Source: Telopea speciosissima (taxonomy: Eukaryota > Streptophyta > Magnoliopsida > Proteales > Proteaceae). From it: a DNA stretch of 64,000 nt. Positions 46,770-57,044 of the stretch are shown in pieces. Below the pieces are notes generated by a model. It had not been told where the DNA came from. It ran no database searches and saw only the letters and a list, made by a program, of their open reading frames with translations. Numbering within the stretch: position 1 is the stretch's first letter; the number at the start of each line of letters is the position of its first letter. The stretch lies in the NCBI RefSeq assembly GCF_018873765.1, contig NC_057924.1:9821001-9885000 (forward strand), read 5' to 3'. A program made the position numbers and the translations under genes.

Positions 46770-48098
46770 CAAATTACTTGTACCACTCCTGACTCCTGAC
46801 TCCTGTGGGTTGGTACTTTAGTCGAGTTACAAGTACTTTTTGTTTGAACAATTACATCTGTACCCAGGAAGATCGATGGTCTTAGGGAGATGTTAGTTCT
46901 GAAAGGAAAAAGACAATTTTACCTTTATTATATTTTGAACCAAAATGATAAAATCGAAATACTATTTTTACCCTTATTACATTTTTTTGTTTTGTTTTTT
47001 TAGGGTGTTTCTTTTGTTCTGTCATTCATATCATCTCCCTGAGATTTAATGCAACCTCTAGGAGAGGAGATCAACTGGTCTGCACGTTGGATAATAATAG
47101 ACGTTTTGGGTCATCCTCAGATTTTGGGGATTATTTCTGTGGATTGAAAGCTACATTCGACCAGAATTTTTATTACATCTGAGTTGTGGATTTTGATATA
47201 TTTAATTTCTCTGTATTCTGTTTCTTTTTGGTTTTGCGATCTGGAGCAATTGTGATTTGGCTTCTCTTTCTCCTGCAAGTTCTTGTTCTGGCTCTGCGTT
47301 ATATCTTTGGTTATTGTTCTTTTTCTTTGGGCTAATTCTACTTATTATTTGGCTTCTCTTTCTCCAATGGCAAGTTGAAATACTTGACATCTGCACGTAA
47401 GTCCAAATCTGAGTATTATGAACCGGGGTATCGCATAAGTCCAAATCCAAGCATTATGGACCGGGGTATCCCCAAGGTCCAAATCCGAGCATTATATACC
47501 CCAATCTAGGTCCAAATCCAGGCATTACAGACCGCAGTATCCCTAAGTCTAAATCCGGGGACCGAGCATAAAACCTATATACCTTGAGGTCTAGCCCCCC
47601 CCAAAAAAAAATGGGAGAGGGGAAACCGTCAAACTTTACTTTCTCGCACTCATTTTGTGTCCGAGGAAGTAGGAGGCATCTGTTATACATTAAAACACCC
47701 TTCCAGTACACGATTGACACATCCCAAACGACTACTCAAACTCTCAACCGTCAAAGGATTCAAAACTTTCTCATCACACATTTTTTATTGAGAGAGCAAC
47801 CCATTAGAAGGAAAGGGATTCCTCCACCGTTGCTCCTCTTAAAAATATGAAGGCAAACCTTAAAATAAAGGATTGGACAATATCCAAACGACTTAAACGC
47901 TCTGTTCGTACTTCCTCTATAAATGATTATATGTTGTTTAGGTCTTACTTACGCATTGAAGAGTCCCCTCTCAGAATTTGCTCCGGGCCTCTTCAGTGTC
48001 TTTAACCATTTTGCAGGACCTCAACGTTATCGGATCAGATTTCAGCTGCAACACAAAGAAATCTCTAATAATTGAAAAAACGAGAGCGAGGGACAAAG
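46770..48098. other. Spacer between WIP3 and the first LICWGPK gene
   Basis: Contains a minisatellite (47401-47580) and otherwise AT-rich DNA. The frame at 47584-47850 is a chance read-through of a C/A-rich stretch. The 150 bp before 48099 is presumed promoter and leader, with a possible splice acceptor (CATTTTGCAG at 48009-48018). Confidence 0.5.
47401..47580. repeat. About 38-bp minisatellite, five copies
   Basis: Units starting GTCCAAATC at 47401, 47439, 47477, 47510 and GTCTAAATCC at 47547. Each runs through a GAGCATTATGGACC-like and GGGGTATCCC-like part. Copies are diverged and one is shortened. Confidence 0.88.
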
Positions 48099-48317
48099 AT
48101 GACTGGCAATGCAAGGATTTGCAAATTCGAGTCAGCCTTCAAAGCAATGCAGAGAAGCAATCTAACAGACAAATCCAACAAAATTAGGCGGTTTTCCTCC
48201 GGAGGCAAAATCCAACAAGAGATATCTAAGAATAGCAGCAGCGATGAGACGAAGGGGAGACGAGAAAAAGTGAAGACAGAGGCTCTCCTGCACTTAATCT
48301 GCTGGGGTCCCAAGTAA
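48099..48317 (+). CDS. Small CWGP-ending protein, LICWGPK family copy 1
   Basis: An intronless 72-aa protein from the only in-frame ATG (48099): MTGNARICKFESAFKAMQRS, then a basic Ser/Lys-rich middle (NKIRRFSSGG) and a C-terminal helix-like segment TEALLHLICWGPK. I do not recognise the family by name. Its last residues (L-x-L-x-CWGP) mirror the WIP C-terminus (YLSCWGPN), so it may be a distant DUF3774 relative. No signal peptide or membrane segment. It converges with WIP4, whose stop is 460 bp away. Three aligned copies and conserved ends argue that it is a real gene. Confidence 0.78.
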   Translation: MTGNARICKFESAFKAMQRSNLTDKSNKIRRFSSGGKIQQEISKNSSSDETKGRREKVKTEALLHLICWGPK

Positions 48318-48776
48318 AAATTCGGTGTTCTGCTTATAGAATTTGTTCGATGTGTTTAGAAAGGAATTTCTGTTTAAACAAAAATTTTAGTAACGAGTGT
48401 TGTACAAAAGCATTCCACCTCCCACCATTGGATCGAAGCTCCAATAAATCCGAAGAGCCTTCCATCTCTGTAATTATACAGAACTCAGGTAATTTAAAAA
48501 AAAAAAATAAAACTACAGTGATCTTGGGTGGAATCCTATGTACAGAATCCTTTATCTTTAAGTTCTACAATTGGTCTTGTATCTGGAACTAATTGGGAGA
48601 TTTTGATCGAGCAAATCATAAATGGAGTAGAAAAGAAACAAATAATTGAAATGATGTAAGATCTTTTTACTTTGTCTTCAAGAATCAAATCAATGTTCTC
48701 TCAATTAGTATTTACAGAATCGACGAAATAGAAGTAATACAGCTCTGGAGTCTGGAGTGGAGAGATTTGGAGCGCC

Positions 48777-49055
48777 TCAATTGGGACCCCAACAACTCAA
48801 GTACATAACTTTTCTGAGAGATTCTTCCGATTGCTTCATTTTTTCATCGCTCGGAACCACCTTCGTAGACATCGTTATTGTAGAAGAGGAAGAAGGGGGA
48901 AATCTGTTGGCTTGAGAAAGAGATCCGCAATTGTTTCTGGCGTGTTGATGGAGGGATCTGAAGGTGTAATTCCATCTACAGAACCCTTGATCCTTCAGTG
49001 CTTCTACAGCCCCAACGCTTGCAGCCACGATCCAAGCTCTGCTCGTAGAACTCAT
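48777..49055 (-). CDS. Wound-induced protein WIP4 of the array (DUF3774)
   Basis: A 92-aa intronless protein: AWIVAASVGAVEALKDQG, FCRWNYTFRSLHQHARNN, linker FPPSSSSTITMSTKV, end SEESLRKVMYLSCWGPN. All family-diagnostic blocks are present, so probably functional. Promoter: TATTTATA box (49214-49221) and conserved block (49255-49280). Convergent with the LICWGPK copy at 48099. Confidence 0.93.
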   Translation of the reverse strand: MSSTSRAWIVAASVGAVEALKDQGFCRWNYTFRSLHQHARNNCGSLSQANRFPPSSSSTITMSTKVVPSDEKMKQSEESLRKVMYLSCWGPN

Positions 49056-49213
49056 TTTCAGTAGTTCTCTTCGCTACTATTGGTGCTTCTCTTTGAATCT
49101 CAAGAATCAAATGGAGTGAGAACTTTTGGTAGAATAATAACAAAGAGAAGGATTGTGAACCTGTGAAATAGCAGATTGAATTGAAATTGAGAGAGTAAGG
49201 TAGACACAGAAAC

Positions 49214-49280
49214 TATAAATAGGACAGGATCATTGAAACTGCGTTAAGTCATTAGAACCCGGGGGCGGTTTGGCCAATGG
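49214..49280 (-). promoter_or_regulatory. WIP4 promoter: TATA and CCAAT/GCCCCC block
   Basis: TATTTATAG at 49213-49221. The block at 49255-49280 reads CCATTGGCCAAACCGCCCCC. One base differs from the WIP3/WIP5 core. The two modules are only about 35 bp apart. Confidence 0.6.
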
Positions 49281-49317
49281 TTACGGAATTCGGATAAAAT
49301 ATTATCCTCTCTTGTTA

Positions 49318-49380
49318 TAATACGGTGTTGTAACAGCATCGCACGATGCATTACAACACCATGCTGTAACAGGAGACAGC
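49318..49380. repeat. Short GTTGTAACAGCATCG inverted repeat
   Basis: GGTGTTGTAACAGCATCG and CGATGCATTACAACACC face each other. A small hairpin related to the CAGTTACAG ends of the GTGGGGCCC MITE family. Confidence 0.5.
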
Positions 49381-49539
49381 CATTGCTTCGTTTTACACCC
49401 TTAACCATCCAATTAGAGTAGTATACCATGGCCCACACACCATGCAAGTGCGGATGGCAAAACTTGGTGTCCACTGCTCACCATGATATGCAGATGTTCT
49501 TGAATCGGGCTACTCTCCAATGTGGAGCCCAGGTGTTGG

Positions 49540-49832
49540 ATGCTCATTGGGCATGATCCGTGGTTTGAGGAATTGGGATCCGATTGACTGATTCATATCC
49601 TTATTGATGGATCGGTATGGATTAGGGCTAAATCGATCCTGCATTGGTGGATTAGTATGGATAGGAATAAACTGATTTTTGACCGATCCCCTATCGCTAG
49701 ATCGGTATGGACAGGGTAAAATTGTAAAAAAAAATTTCATTTTTTTCAAAGGAAACAAGGATATATCTACCCAATTCCGATCGGTATTGGCCGAGACCGA
49801 TATTGATACCGATTACTAAAACCCTACTACTA
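49540..49832 (-). repeat. Degenerate GATCGGTAT-type repeat, second copy
   Basis: Ends at the right with GATTACTAAAACCCTAC, the inverse of the left edge at 26990. The interior repeats GATCGGTATGGA words. The same dispersed family as 26990-28241. Confidence 0.55.
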
Positions 49833-50626
49833 AGACCCACTTTTATTTTACCAAAAAAAAAGGAGAAAGAATATTAACCAGTGCACGCCCAAACACAGGC
49901 CGACGCATCCCCTTGGAAAGGCAGAAAGTTCCAAGGGTGCATTAGTATTTTCGTGTTGAGCGTGTCTGAGTGCAGGTACACACCCAAATACAACACCAGA
50001 TAACGTTCCTTTTTCCCAAAAAATAAAAGACCCACTTTAAACTTTTAACCAGATTATGGGAGGTCACTCAGGGTGTCAAGAAACAAGAATTAGATCGGTG
50101 AATTCGCAGATTCGGATCGAACTTTCACTATTCCTAATTGTTACTGTTTGAATCACAATTGAATCGATCGAGTGAGTAAATTCAGTCATTATCTTTGTAA
50201 TTCACCATAAATCAGACCGATTCATAGGCCGATTCTTGATTCCCAATTCCTGAGCTGATTCTATATTTACCGCAAAATATCTTTAAGAAAACTTAATGGT
50301 TATCAAAATCTTTTTTTAATTCAATGTTCGAGCCCCAAAATGATAACTAAATGTCTTAATACTCATTAGTATTTAGTGATAATAATTAAAAAATAATTGA
50401 TAATCCTTAGTTTTTCTTTGTAATTCTATTTGTACCACTAAAAATTTGGTCACTGACTAGCCAACACATGTCAAGATCCAAAAGCAAATTCATAAATATC
50501 ACAATTCAAAAGCCAATATCTCACATAGGTGTTTGGACGAGACAGACATTAATCATTTGTTATTGAAAAATGGGAACGAACTTCCATTGTCTTCTTTCAG
50601 TTTTTTCCCTCCTAAGATCTTATATT
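49833..50626. other. Spacer upstream of LICWGPK copy 2
   Basis: AT-rich, with GATTC-rich words (50090-50260). No promoter similarity to the other LICWGPK copies was found, and no gene. Confidence 0.5.
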
Positions 50627-50857
50627 ATGACCTGGAATCTTGTACATAACTTTTTTGTTTGCAAAATCGATTCTTCCTTCAAAGCAATGCAGAGAAGCAA
50701 TTTGTCGGAGTCTGCCAAGTCCAACCAAATTAGGAGCTTCTCCGGAGACTTGAGCAAACAGGAGATATCTACGAATAGCCGCGACGAGATGAAGAGGAGA
50801 CGAGAAAAAGAGAAGGCCGAGATTCTCCTGAATTTAATCTGTTGGGGTCCCAAGTAA
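50627..50857 (+). CDS. LICWGPK family copy 2, with altered N-terminus
   Basis: From KIDSSFKAMQRSNL onward it aligns with copies 1 and 3 and ends EILLNLICWGPK. The first residues differ: the usual GSSRICKFES is replaced by MTWNLVHNFFVCKIDS, so similarity begins inside the coding sequence. The ATG at 50627 gives 76 aa; an earlier ATG at 50570 gives 95 aa. Since the promoter-side homology is also missing, the copy was probably duplicated without its 5' end. It may be a pseudogene, or expressed from a new promoter. Confidence 0.6.
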   Translation: MTWNLVHNFFVCKIDSSFKAMQRSNLSESAKSNQIRSFSGDLSKQEISTNSRDEMKRRREKEKAEILLNLICWGPK

Positions 50858-51111
50858 TCAATCTGTTTTGCTTCTGGATTTTGTCGATGTGTTTAGAACT
50901 TTAAGAATTTCTGTTGAAACAAAAATCAAAGTAATTGAGTGTTATACAAGACTTGTCTTAATAGATCAGATCGAAGGGTTACAGTTTATGTAAATGCTTG
51001 TTTCTGGTTTGATGAACGCTTTAGTGACAACAAATATAAGGATGTAGTAGTGATTGAAGAATGAAGACATAAGCATGTAATTTTCTGTTTCATTAATGGA
51101 GTCCTTTATCT

Positions 51112-51830
51112 TTTTTTTTTTTTTTTTTTTTGATGAAAAGCAAAAAACATAAGATTAATCAGCAGAGGGTACAAAACTTGGAATACAAGCATTCTTAGCC
51201 AAGTTCTAAGCTATTGCCATACAAAGGCAACCCGTAGTAAACCTAAACTGTATATTTTGAGATCTATCAGATATATACATAAAGTGGTGGAACAAGGTCC
51301 AAGGCCATTGACATTTGGTAGGAGATGGAATGTCTTGGATGACTCGTTCCTCATCACACCAAACTTCTTTAATCTCCAACTCAATACAGGCAGCATGTTC
51401 CAACCCCTTACGCAAAGCAAAACAGTAATATTTAGCCAAGTCAGCAGTAAGTTGTGATTTTCCTGCATCAAAAAACCTAAATGTGCCATACACCAAAATG
51501 AGATAGAACTAGCCAGCCTCAATTAGTTCGGAATCAATGAACCCTGCACATATTAAGATAGGAAAATCATACTATGATAAAGTAAAAGTGGGAGAAGCAA
51601 TAGAAATTTCTATATCATGTGTTTTATCCCCCTGTGAAGTAATAGGGAAAGGTGATTATTGTAGATCCACTATCCATGTCGACACAGCCTTTAATATCCA
51701 TAAAGGGTTAGGTTGTTCAGAACCCATGACTGCCTTGTTCCTACTCAGCCAAATATAATAGCAAGTAATTATAAAAATACTAAAATACCAAGTTAACAAA
51801 GTTTTGTTTGACCGAAACTGGAATAGAGAA
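51112..51830 (-). mobile_element. 5'-truncated LINE with poly-A tail, degenerate RNase H
   Basis: A long T-run at 51112-51131 is the poly-A tail of a minus-strand element. Upstream pieces read LSRNKAVMGSEQPNPLWILK and then, in other frames, RNase H-like VWCDEERVIQDI, matching the C-terminal part of plant L1-type LINEs. Stops and shifts interrupt it. It split a module that is continuous elsewhere: TTTCATTAATGGAGTCC on the left and GAAAGTTTCATCCATTTTTG on the right are neighbours in unit 1 (about 36450-36490). Confidence 0.75.
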
Positions 51831-52172
51831 AGTTTCATCCATTTTTGCAGATGACGCGCCCGAGCTTCCCTTTTTTTCTGAATAAATGTACAACTTCAGG
51901 TTCAGAAAGCAAACTTTGCAAGAACCATCGTCAGTTCATGTTATTGGTGAATCCTGATCTTAGTCCTAATCTAGAAAGTATTGTGGTGATTCTTTGGTGA
52001 GAAGCTTCACCTTCAAAATGCACCAAAAGCACAAAAAATGCATACATCAAGGCCATAGGCGATGACTCCTGGAGAGCTCATCGAGAGCTTCGTTTTGATA
52101 TGTATTTCGCCTTATATTGATTCGGTCAGGACTGGGTGTGTTTCTGGGGACAGTTTTGTACTTCTTGGAGTT
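51831..52172. other. Spacer, duplicated-module remainder
   Basis: Starts with TCATCCATTTTTGCAGATGA, shared with 36480 and 45310, then unique DNA up to the gypsy solo LTR. No gene. Confidence 0.5.
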
Positions 52173-53065
52173 TGATGAACCATAAAATAACCACCAATCA
52201 AAGGATGACACATGGTAGACCTGGAACTGAATGGAAGAACCCGGTCCAAGAGAACCAAGCGTAAACCATGTCGAGTCGAACGGGTCGGATAGAAGAGTAC
52301 CAACACCCAGCTGGTAGAGCCGACCCATGAATGTCAGCTAAGGCAAGCCGCTGCGAAGCCGAGCCTTGTAAGAACATCTGAGGAGTGGAACCGACCCATG
52401 AAGGTCGGGTAAGGCGAGTCGCCACGGGGCTAAGCCTTGAAAGCTTAGGAACCTGTACGAGCCCTCTATGCTCGGATGTCAGGCCGAGCCCTGTTAACTC
52501 GGTTGCAAGGCCGAGTCTTACTAGCTCGGGCATAAAGCCAAGCTCTACACACTCGATCGCAGGTTGCCAACCGTAGTTGGCATGCTGGAGCGCCGAGATG
52601 CCCAAGGTATGAGGGTTGAATGCCCTCAACCGAGTCATGAGTCGAGGTGATAACCGAGAACCCCGCAAGTCACGGAGCCACATAAGCGAATCCCTATATT
52701 CTCGGAAGAAGCTGAGTCAGCCAAATCAGGCAGTTATCAATCAGCAAAACCGTATCACACTGAAATGAGGACTATTACCAAACGTGGAGTCACTTCCCTA
52801 CTATAACTCCTCTGAGAAGTCTCCTATCCAAACAGGACTCTTGCGATACAAGGACTCTCCCCATGTCACCAAAGTTACCTTATAAATACCCAGGTATGTG
52901 GCCTGAACAGGATGGATTTTTGCTAAGTTGAACTGCTGCTACTTTGGAGACCTGACTTAAGCATCGAAGAGTCCTCAGTTGGTGTCACACTGGCTCTCTT
53001 GTGCTAACCTGGTTTTTTGCAGGCTCATCCGTGATCGGACTGGGTGAAGGTTTCCAGACGCAACA
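52173..53065 (+). mobile_element. Ty3-gypsy-type solo LTR, second copy, fossil
   Basis: Begins TGATGAACCATAAAATA and ends CAGACGCAACA (893 bp), related to the LTR at 32012: same start, TATAAATACCCAGGTATG promoter region, GGAGACCTGACTT and GCAGGCTCATCCG near the end. An internal stretch near 52318-52370 is repeated at about 52390-52440. Flanking 5-mers (GAGTT / AGGTT) match only partly, so it is older than the 32-kb copy. The frames across it are not genes. Confidence 0.8.
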
Positions 53066-53091
53066 AGGTTAAGTGTTTTTCATATATATTA

Positions 53092-53245
53092 TTGGGCCAA
53101 AAGTTCTTTGCGCCGGCGGCGCATGCTGTGCCCAGACACATGGGGGTGGGCGAAATAACCACTCTGCCTCCCTGAATGGCAGGCCCATGTGTCTGAGGCG
53201 TAGGTTGCGCTGCGGCAGAGAGAACATCAACCCATATTGTTGCTA
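53092..53245. repeat. MITE, GCAGGCTGTGCC family, copy 2
   Basis: Left TTCTTTGCGCCGGCGG and GCTGTGCCCAGACACATGG face right CCATGTGTCTGAGGCG and CTGCGGCAGAGAGAA. The same family as 46613-46760. Confidence 0.7.
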
Positions 53246-53397
53246 TCTCTTTGAAAGATATTAGTGATAGTTTATATTTGCTTCACATAAATAATGAATT
53301 CGTACTATCGCTTGGCAGTGGATGAATCCTTCCTTCTTAGGGGTAGATACAGAAGAACTCAGACAATTTAGATCCATAGTCTATTTCAAGTATTGGT

Positions 53398-53500
53398 AAC
53401 GGTGTAATCCCATCTACAGAATCCTTGATCTTTCAGTGCTTGCAACGCTGGGACGCTTGCTATCACGATTCAACCACTGCGCGTCGAACATTTGGGGTCT
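53398..53500 (-). pseudogene. Truncated WIP copy (5' half only)
   Basis: The plus strand shows GGTGTAATCCCATCTACAGA, CCTTGATCTTTCAGTGCTT and CTTGCTATCACGATTC, matching the complement of the WIP region from about codon 1 to codon 32. The ATG region is mutated (CGTCGAACATTT in place of GTAGAACTCATTT) and the second half, including CWGPN, is gone. A dead relic next to WIP5. Confidence 0.78.
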
Positions 53501-53830
53501 TGCTGGTGTTGCTTAATTCTTCTGATTTGATTGAAAGGAAAATATTTTGGTGGCAAGGAAAAATGGAATGAAATGTGCCAACTTGTGATAAATTATACTA
53601 TTGGTCTCGTATCTGAAACATATTGGGAGATTGTTATGGATGATGCGAGTATTAGATTTGCAATTAATCAACCAGAAATCGAGCAAATCACAAATGGAAT
53701 AGAAAGAAAGAAATGATTGAAATTATGTATGATCGTTTTACTTTCTTCTTTAGACTCAACATTCTCAATCAATATTTACAGAATCGACGAATTAGGAGAA
53801 ATACATCTCTGGAGTAGAGAGATTTGGAGA

Positions 53831-54109
53831 TCAATTAGGACCCCAACAGCTCAAGTACATAACTTTTCTGAGAGATTCTTCCGATTGCTTCATCTTTTCA
53901 TCACTCGGAATCACCTTATTAGACATCGCCATTGCAGAAGAGGAAGAAGAGGGAAATCTGTTGGCTTGAGATAGAGATCTGCAATTGTTCTTGGCGTGTT
54001 GATGGAGAGATCTGAAGGCATAATTCCATCTACAGAACCCTTGATCCTTCAGTGCTTCGACAGCCCCAACGCTTGCAGCCACGATCCAAGCTCTGCTCGT
54101 CGAACTCAT
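53831..54109 (-). CDS. Wound-induced protein WIP5 of the array (DUF3774)
   Basis: A 92-aa intronless protein from the ATG at 54109; a longer frame to 54193 runs into the leader. Layout AWIVAASVGAVEALKDQG, FCRWNYAFRSLHQHAKNN, linker SSSSSAMAMSNKV, end SEESLRKVMYLSCWGPN. All conserved blocks are intact. TATTTAAGG at 54232-54239 and promoter block at 54292-54317. Paired (across a LINE and a solo LTR) with LICWGPK copy 2. Confidence 0.93.
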   Translation of the reverse strand: MSSTSRAWIVAASVGAVEALKDQGFCRWNYAFRSLHQHAKNNCRSLSQANRFPSSSSSAMAMSNKVIPSDEKMKQSEESLRKVMYLSCWGPN

Positions 54110-54233
54110 TTTCAGTTCTTCGCTACTGTTGTTGCCTCTTAATTTGGTAGAATAATAAGAAATAGATGAGACTGTGAACCTGTGAAAAAGCAATTTGAAT
54201 TGAGCTTGAGAGGTAAGGTAGACACATAAACCT

Positions 54234-54317
54234 TAAATAGGCAGAGTGAGAGAGGAATGATAAGATCATTGAAAGACTGTGTTATTCATTAGAACCCGTG
54301 GGCGGTTTTGCCAATGG
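54234..54317 (-). promoter_or_regulatory. WIP5 promoter: TATA and CCAAT/GCCCAC block
   Basis: TATTTAAGG about 125 bp 5' of the ATG, and the block CCATTGGCAAAACCGCCCAC at 54292-54317, identical in core to WIP3. Confidence 0.6.
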
Positions 54318-55009
54318 TTTCGGAATTCGGATAGCGGATAGCCATCGTTTTCGGAAATCAGATCCATTGGATGTACCATTCTGAAATGTGGCAATTTGAT
54401 TGGCCTTTAAATTTAAAAAGACATTTTACCCCAAAAAAAAAAAATTAAATAAATAAAAGACATAACAATGTCCTCATCTAGTCATGGCCTCATGGGTTAG
54501 CTAAATGTTTTAAAAATAAATAAATAAAGGCAAATGGTAATCGTTCAACCATTTCTCTATCTATATTTAAATACATATATAGTTGTTTTATAATTTAAAG
54601 GAAAAAAAAAACTTTGCCTAGAATTTGGCCAATACCAACACTCTCATGAGTCTATCTCTTTCCTCCTTATATGAAAAGACACCTCTACCCTCTTATTTTG
54701 AAGAGGAGAGAGAGAGAGAGAGAGAGACATGGGAGTGTTGGCGTAAGCCACACTCTCGGAAAAAAAAATACTCCTTCCATAATTTAAAATTGCATATTCA
54801 TATTACATTTCCATTTTCCATTTCTCTCTTCGAGTGCTCAGTCACAAAGTCTCTTGATCCAAGATTTAGCAACTCCATTAATGAAGGCGATTGTGAAAGG
54901 CTAGGGTTATAACCCTAATTTACAAAGGTTGGTGTTACAACCCTAATTTAAACAAGAAATAAAGTTCTATGCACTTGGGGCGTAGGTTGAATTTTTATCT
55001 TATGCAGTA
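54318..55009. other. Spacer with short GA repeat
   Basis: AT-rich; (GA)n at about 54707-54727. The open frame 54625-54912 has no family features and is probably chance. Confidence 0.5.
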
Positions 55010-55140
55010 ACTAAACCGGTGTTGTACTGCATCGTGTGACGGCTGTAGAGGCCATGTGTACCATGTTGGGCCCATTGTGCCGCATGGCCTCTGCTGCGCC
55101 GCACAATGCAGTACTGCATCGTGCAGTTACAGGAGAGGAT
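55010..55140. repeat. MITE-like hairpin, GTGGGGCCC family
   Basis: The perfect inverted pair AGAGGCCATG / CATGGCCTCT encloses TGTACCATGTTGGGCCC. Outer words TGTTGTACTGCATCGTG and CACAATGCAGTACTGCA extend the foldback. It ends with CAGTTACAGGAGAGG. Confidence 0.65.
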
Positions 55141-55147
55141 AACGATT

Positions 55148-55265
55148 CGGCATAGGTTGCACCCAGGCACATGGGGTGGGCAAAATGACCTGACTGCCCT
55201 TGGATGATCCAAACCTCGCCCATGTCCCACCCCATGTGTCTGGGCACAGCCTGCGCCCAGATGCA
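55148..55265. repeat. MITE, GCAGGCTGTGCC family, copy 3
   Basis: Inverted arms TAGGTTGCACCCAGGCACAT and ATGTGTCTGGGCACAGCC. The same family as copies at 46.6 and 53.1 kb, and directly adjacent to the previous MITE. Confidence 0.7.
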
Positions 55266-56068
55266 TTTCCGGACTGCATCCTTCAAACAATCCCATGTAA
55301 TTTACCCTAATTACAAGCTTAATACAAATGTAAATCCCTCCAATATGAAGCAAATATTGACTCCGATAATTTTCCAAAGACCTAGCGTACAATCAAATAC
55401 AATAGAAGGGGATTGCAGTAAAAAATGGCTTAGGCCAATTTGTTTTTTGCTTTACTTAACCTTGGGCTCATGGTTTCAGGTATTGGTATTAGATCAATGA
55501 TATCGATTGATTCGTACCACTACCAGATTAGACCGATATCAATACATGTGTTAGGTACTTGACTTGCAAAATATGCTAGATTGCTTGGTATTCTCGGTTA
55601 GAATTTTATTGATAATCCAATGAGGAATATATATACAAAAGATACAACCAAATGGAATATGAAAGAAGTAAAATGGAAATGAGATAAGAATAGAAATCAT
55701 ATCACATGTGATATAAAGTTTCTATATAATTTACCAAAAAAAAAAAAAAAGTTTCTATACAAAAGTGATTCTACATCACATGTATGGAAGACTTGTGCAA
55801 GGGGACTCTTTCTAGTGGTTTGGTGAAAATGTCAGACAGATGCATGCGAGAAGGAATGTGAGCTGTAGTGAGGCAACCGGATTGAATGTGCTCGCGTACA
55901 ATATGACAATCAATTTCGATATTCTTGGTACGCTCATGGTAAACTAAATTGACTACAATATGTAAGGCAGCTTGGCTGTCACAATAGAACCGCATAGGGA
56001 GTGCAGGAGAAATGTCAAGATCTTGGACTAGGGTTCGAAGTCAGATCAGTTCACAAGTCGTAGCGGCT

Positions 56069-57009
56069 AAGGGTGTCAAAACCTAGTCCGAACCGTTAAG
56101 ACCGATTGAAACCGACCCAAAAAACCCGGACCGATCCTTATTGGATTGGTTTTGGACTGGGGTATGACGGGACCGGCTGAAAACCAAACCGCATTGGACC
56201 GACCAATAGCAAACAAAAATCCGAACCGAATGAAACCGATAAAAAAAATAATTGAGTATAAGATTATGAATAGGTGAATTGATAAAGAAAAATCATTGAG
56301 TTAGTGAACAAATTTCTGGTTATAAGGGGAATTGTTACAAATCAATGAGTATGAGGTTATGAAAAAATGAAATTTCATTTCAACAATGCTTCTTCCATTA
56401 ATCTCCTTGTCTACTATACAAAATTAGTTGGTTGTCAAATAAATGATTTGAAAGTAGGGTTTATTCTGTGGTTTCAATATTAATTATTTTCTCAGTGACT
56501 ATTCTTTGATTTCAATTTTAATTATCTTCTCAGTGACTATTCTTTGATTTCAATTTTAATTATCTTCTCCTTACAATTAATGATAAATAATTATATGATT
56601 TGTAACAACAATTATCCATTGATTTGAATATATCTTCCATTCTTCCCCACATAATTTATTCTTCTTTATTTGAATTACAACATGAACATATTTAATCAAT
56701 TTTCTTGTTTATGGTTGTATACTTGTTTTGACTTGGGGAAGGAGAATGAAGGTGTTTTTATCGAATCTTTCTTCACTATAAATTTGAATTTAAGATTTCA
56801 TTATGCCTCAAATCCGAAAACATATTGATCTAAACCGGTAATAACCCAATATTGAAAAATCGAAATAAACTGAAACCGTGTCGGATTGAAATTGAGACCG
56901 ACCGAAAACCGAAGTTTCTTAATGGTTTAATTTTGGTCTCACCATTCCAAGACCGAAACCAATTCAGCCCGACCGAAATCGAGCTGAACCAACCGTTTAA
57001 CACCCCTAA
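56069..57009. mobile_element. hAT-like non-autonomous element
   Basis: Ends AAGGGTGTCAAAAC and (as reverse complement) TTAGGGGTGTTAAACGG are inverted. The flanks TAGCGGCT (56061-56068) and TAGCGGCC (57010-57017) are an 8-bp target duplication with one change. The 8-bp size fits hAT. The site is inside the copia RNase H region. The interior is AT-rich with a roughly 39-bp duplicated block near 56490-56570 and no transposase. Confidence 0.75.
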
Positions 57010-57044
57010 TAGCGGCCATAGAGCGATATTCGGTCTCAACCACT

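Noticed and set aside
54625-54912. 95-aa + strand frame with an Arg-Glu run
   Set aside because: The run is a GA microsatellite translation; no homologue or context.
55000-55392. 91- and 130-aa minus-strand frames
   Set aside because: They read through two MITE hairpins.
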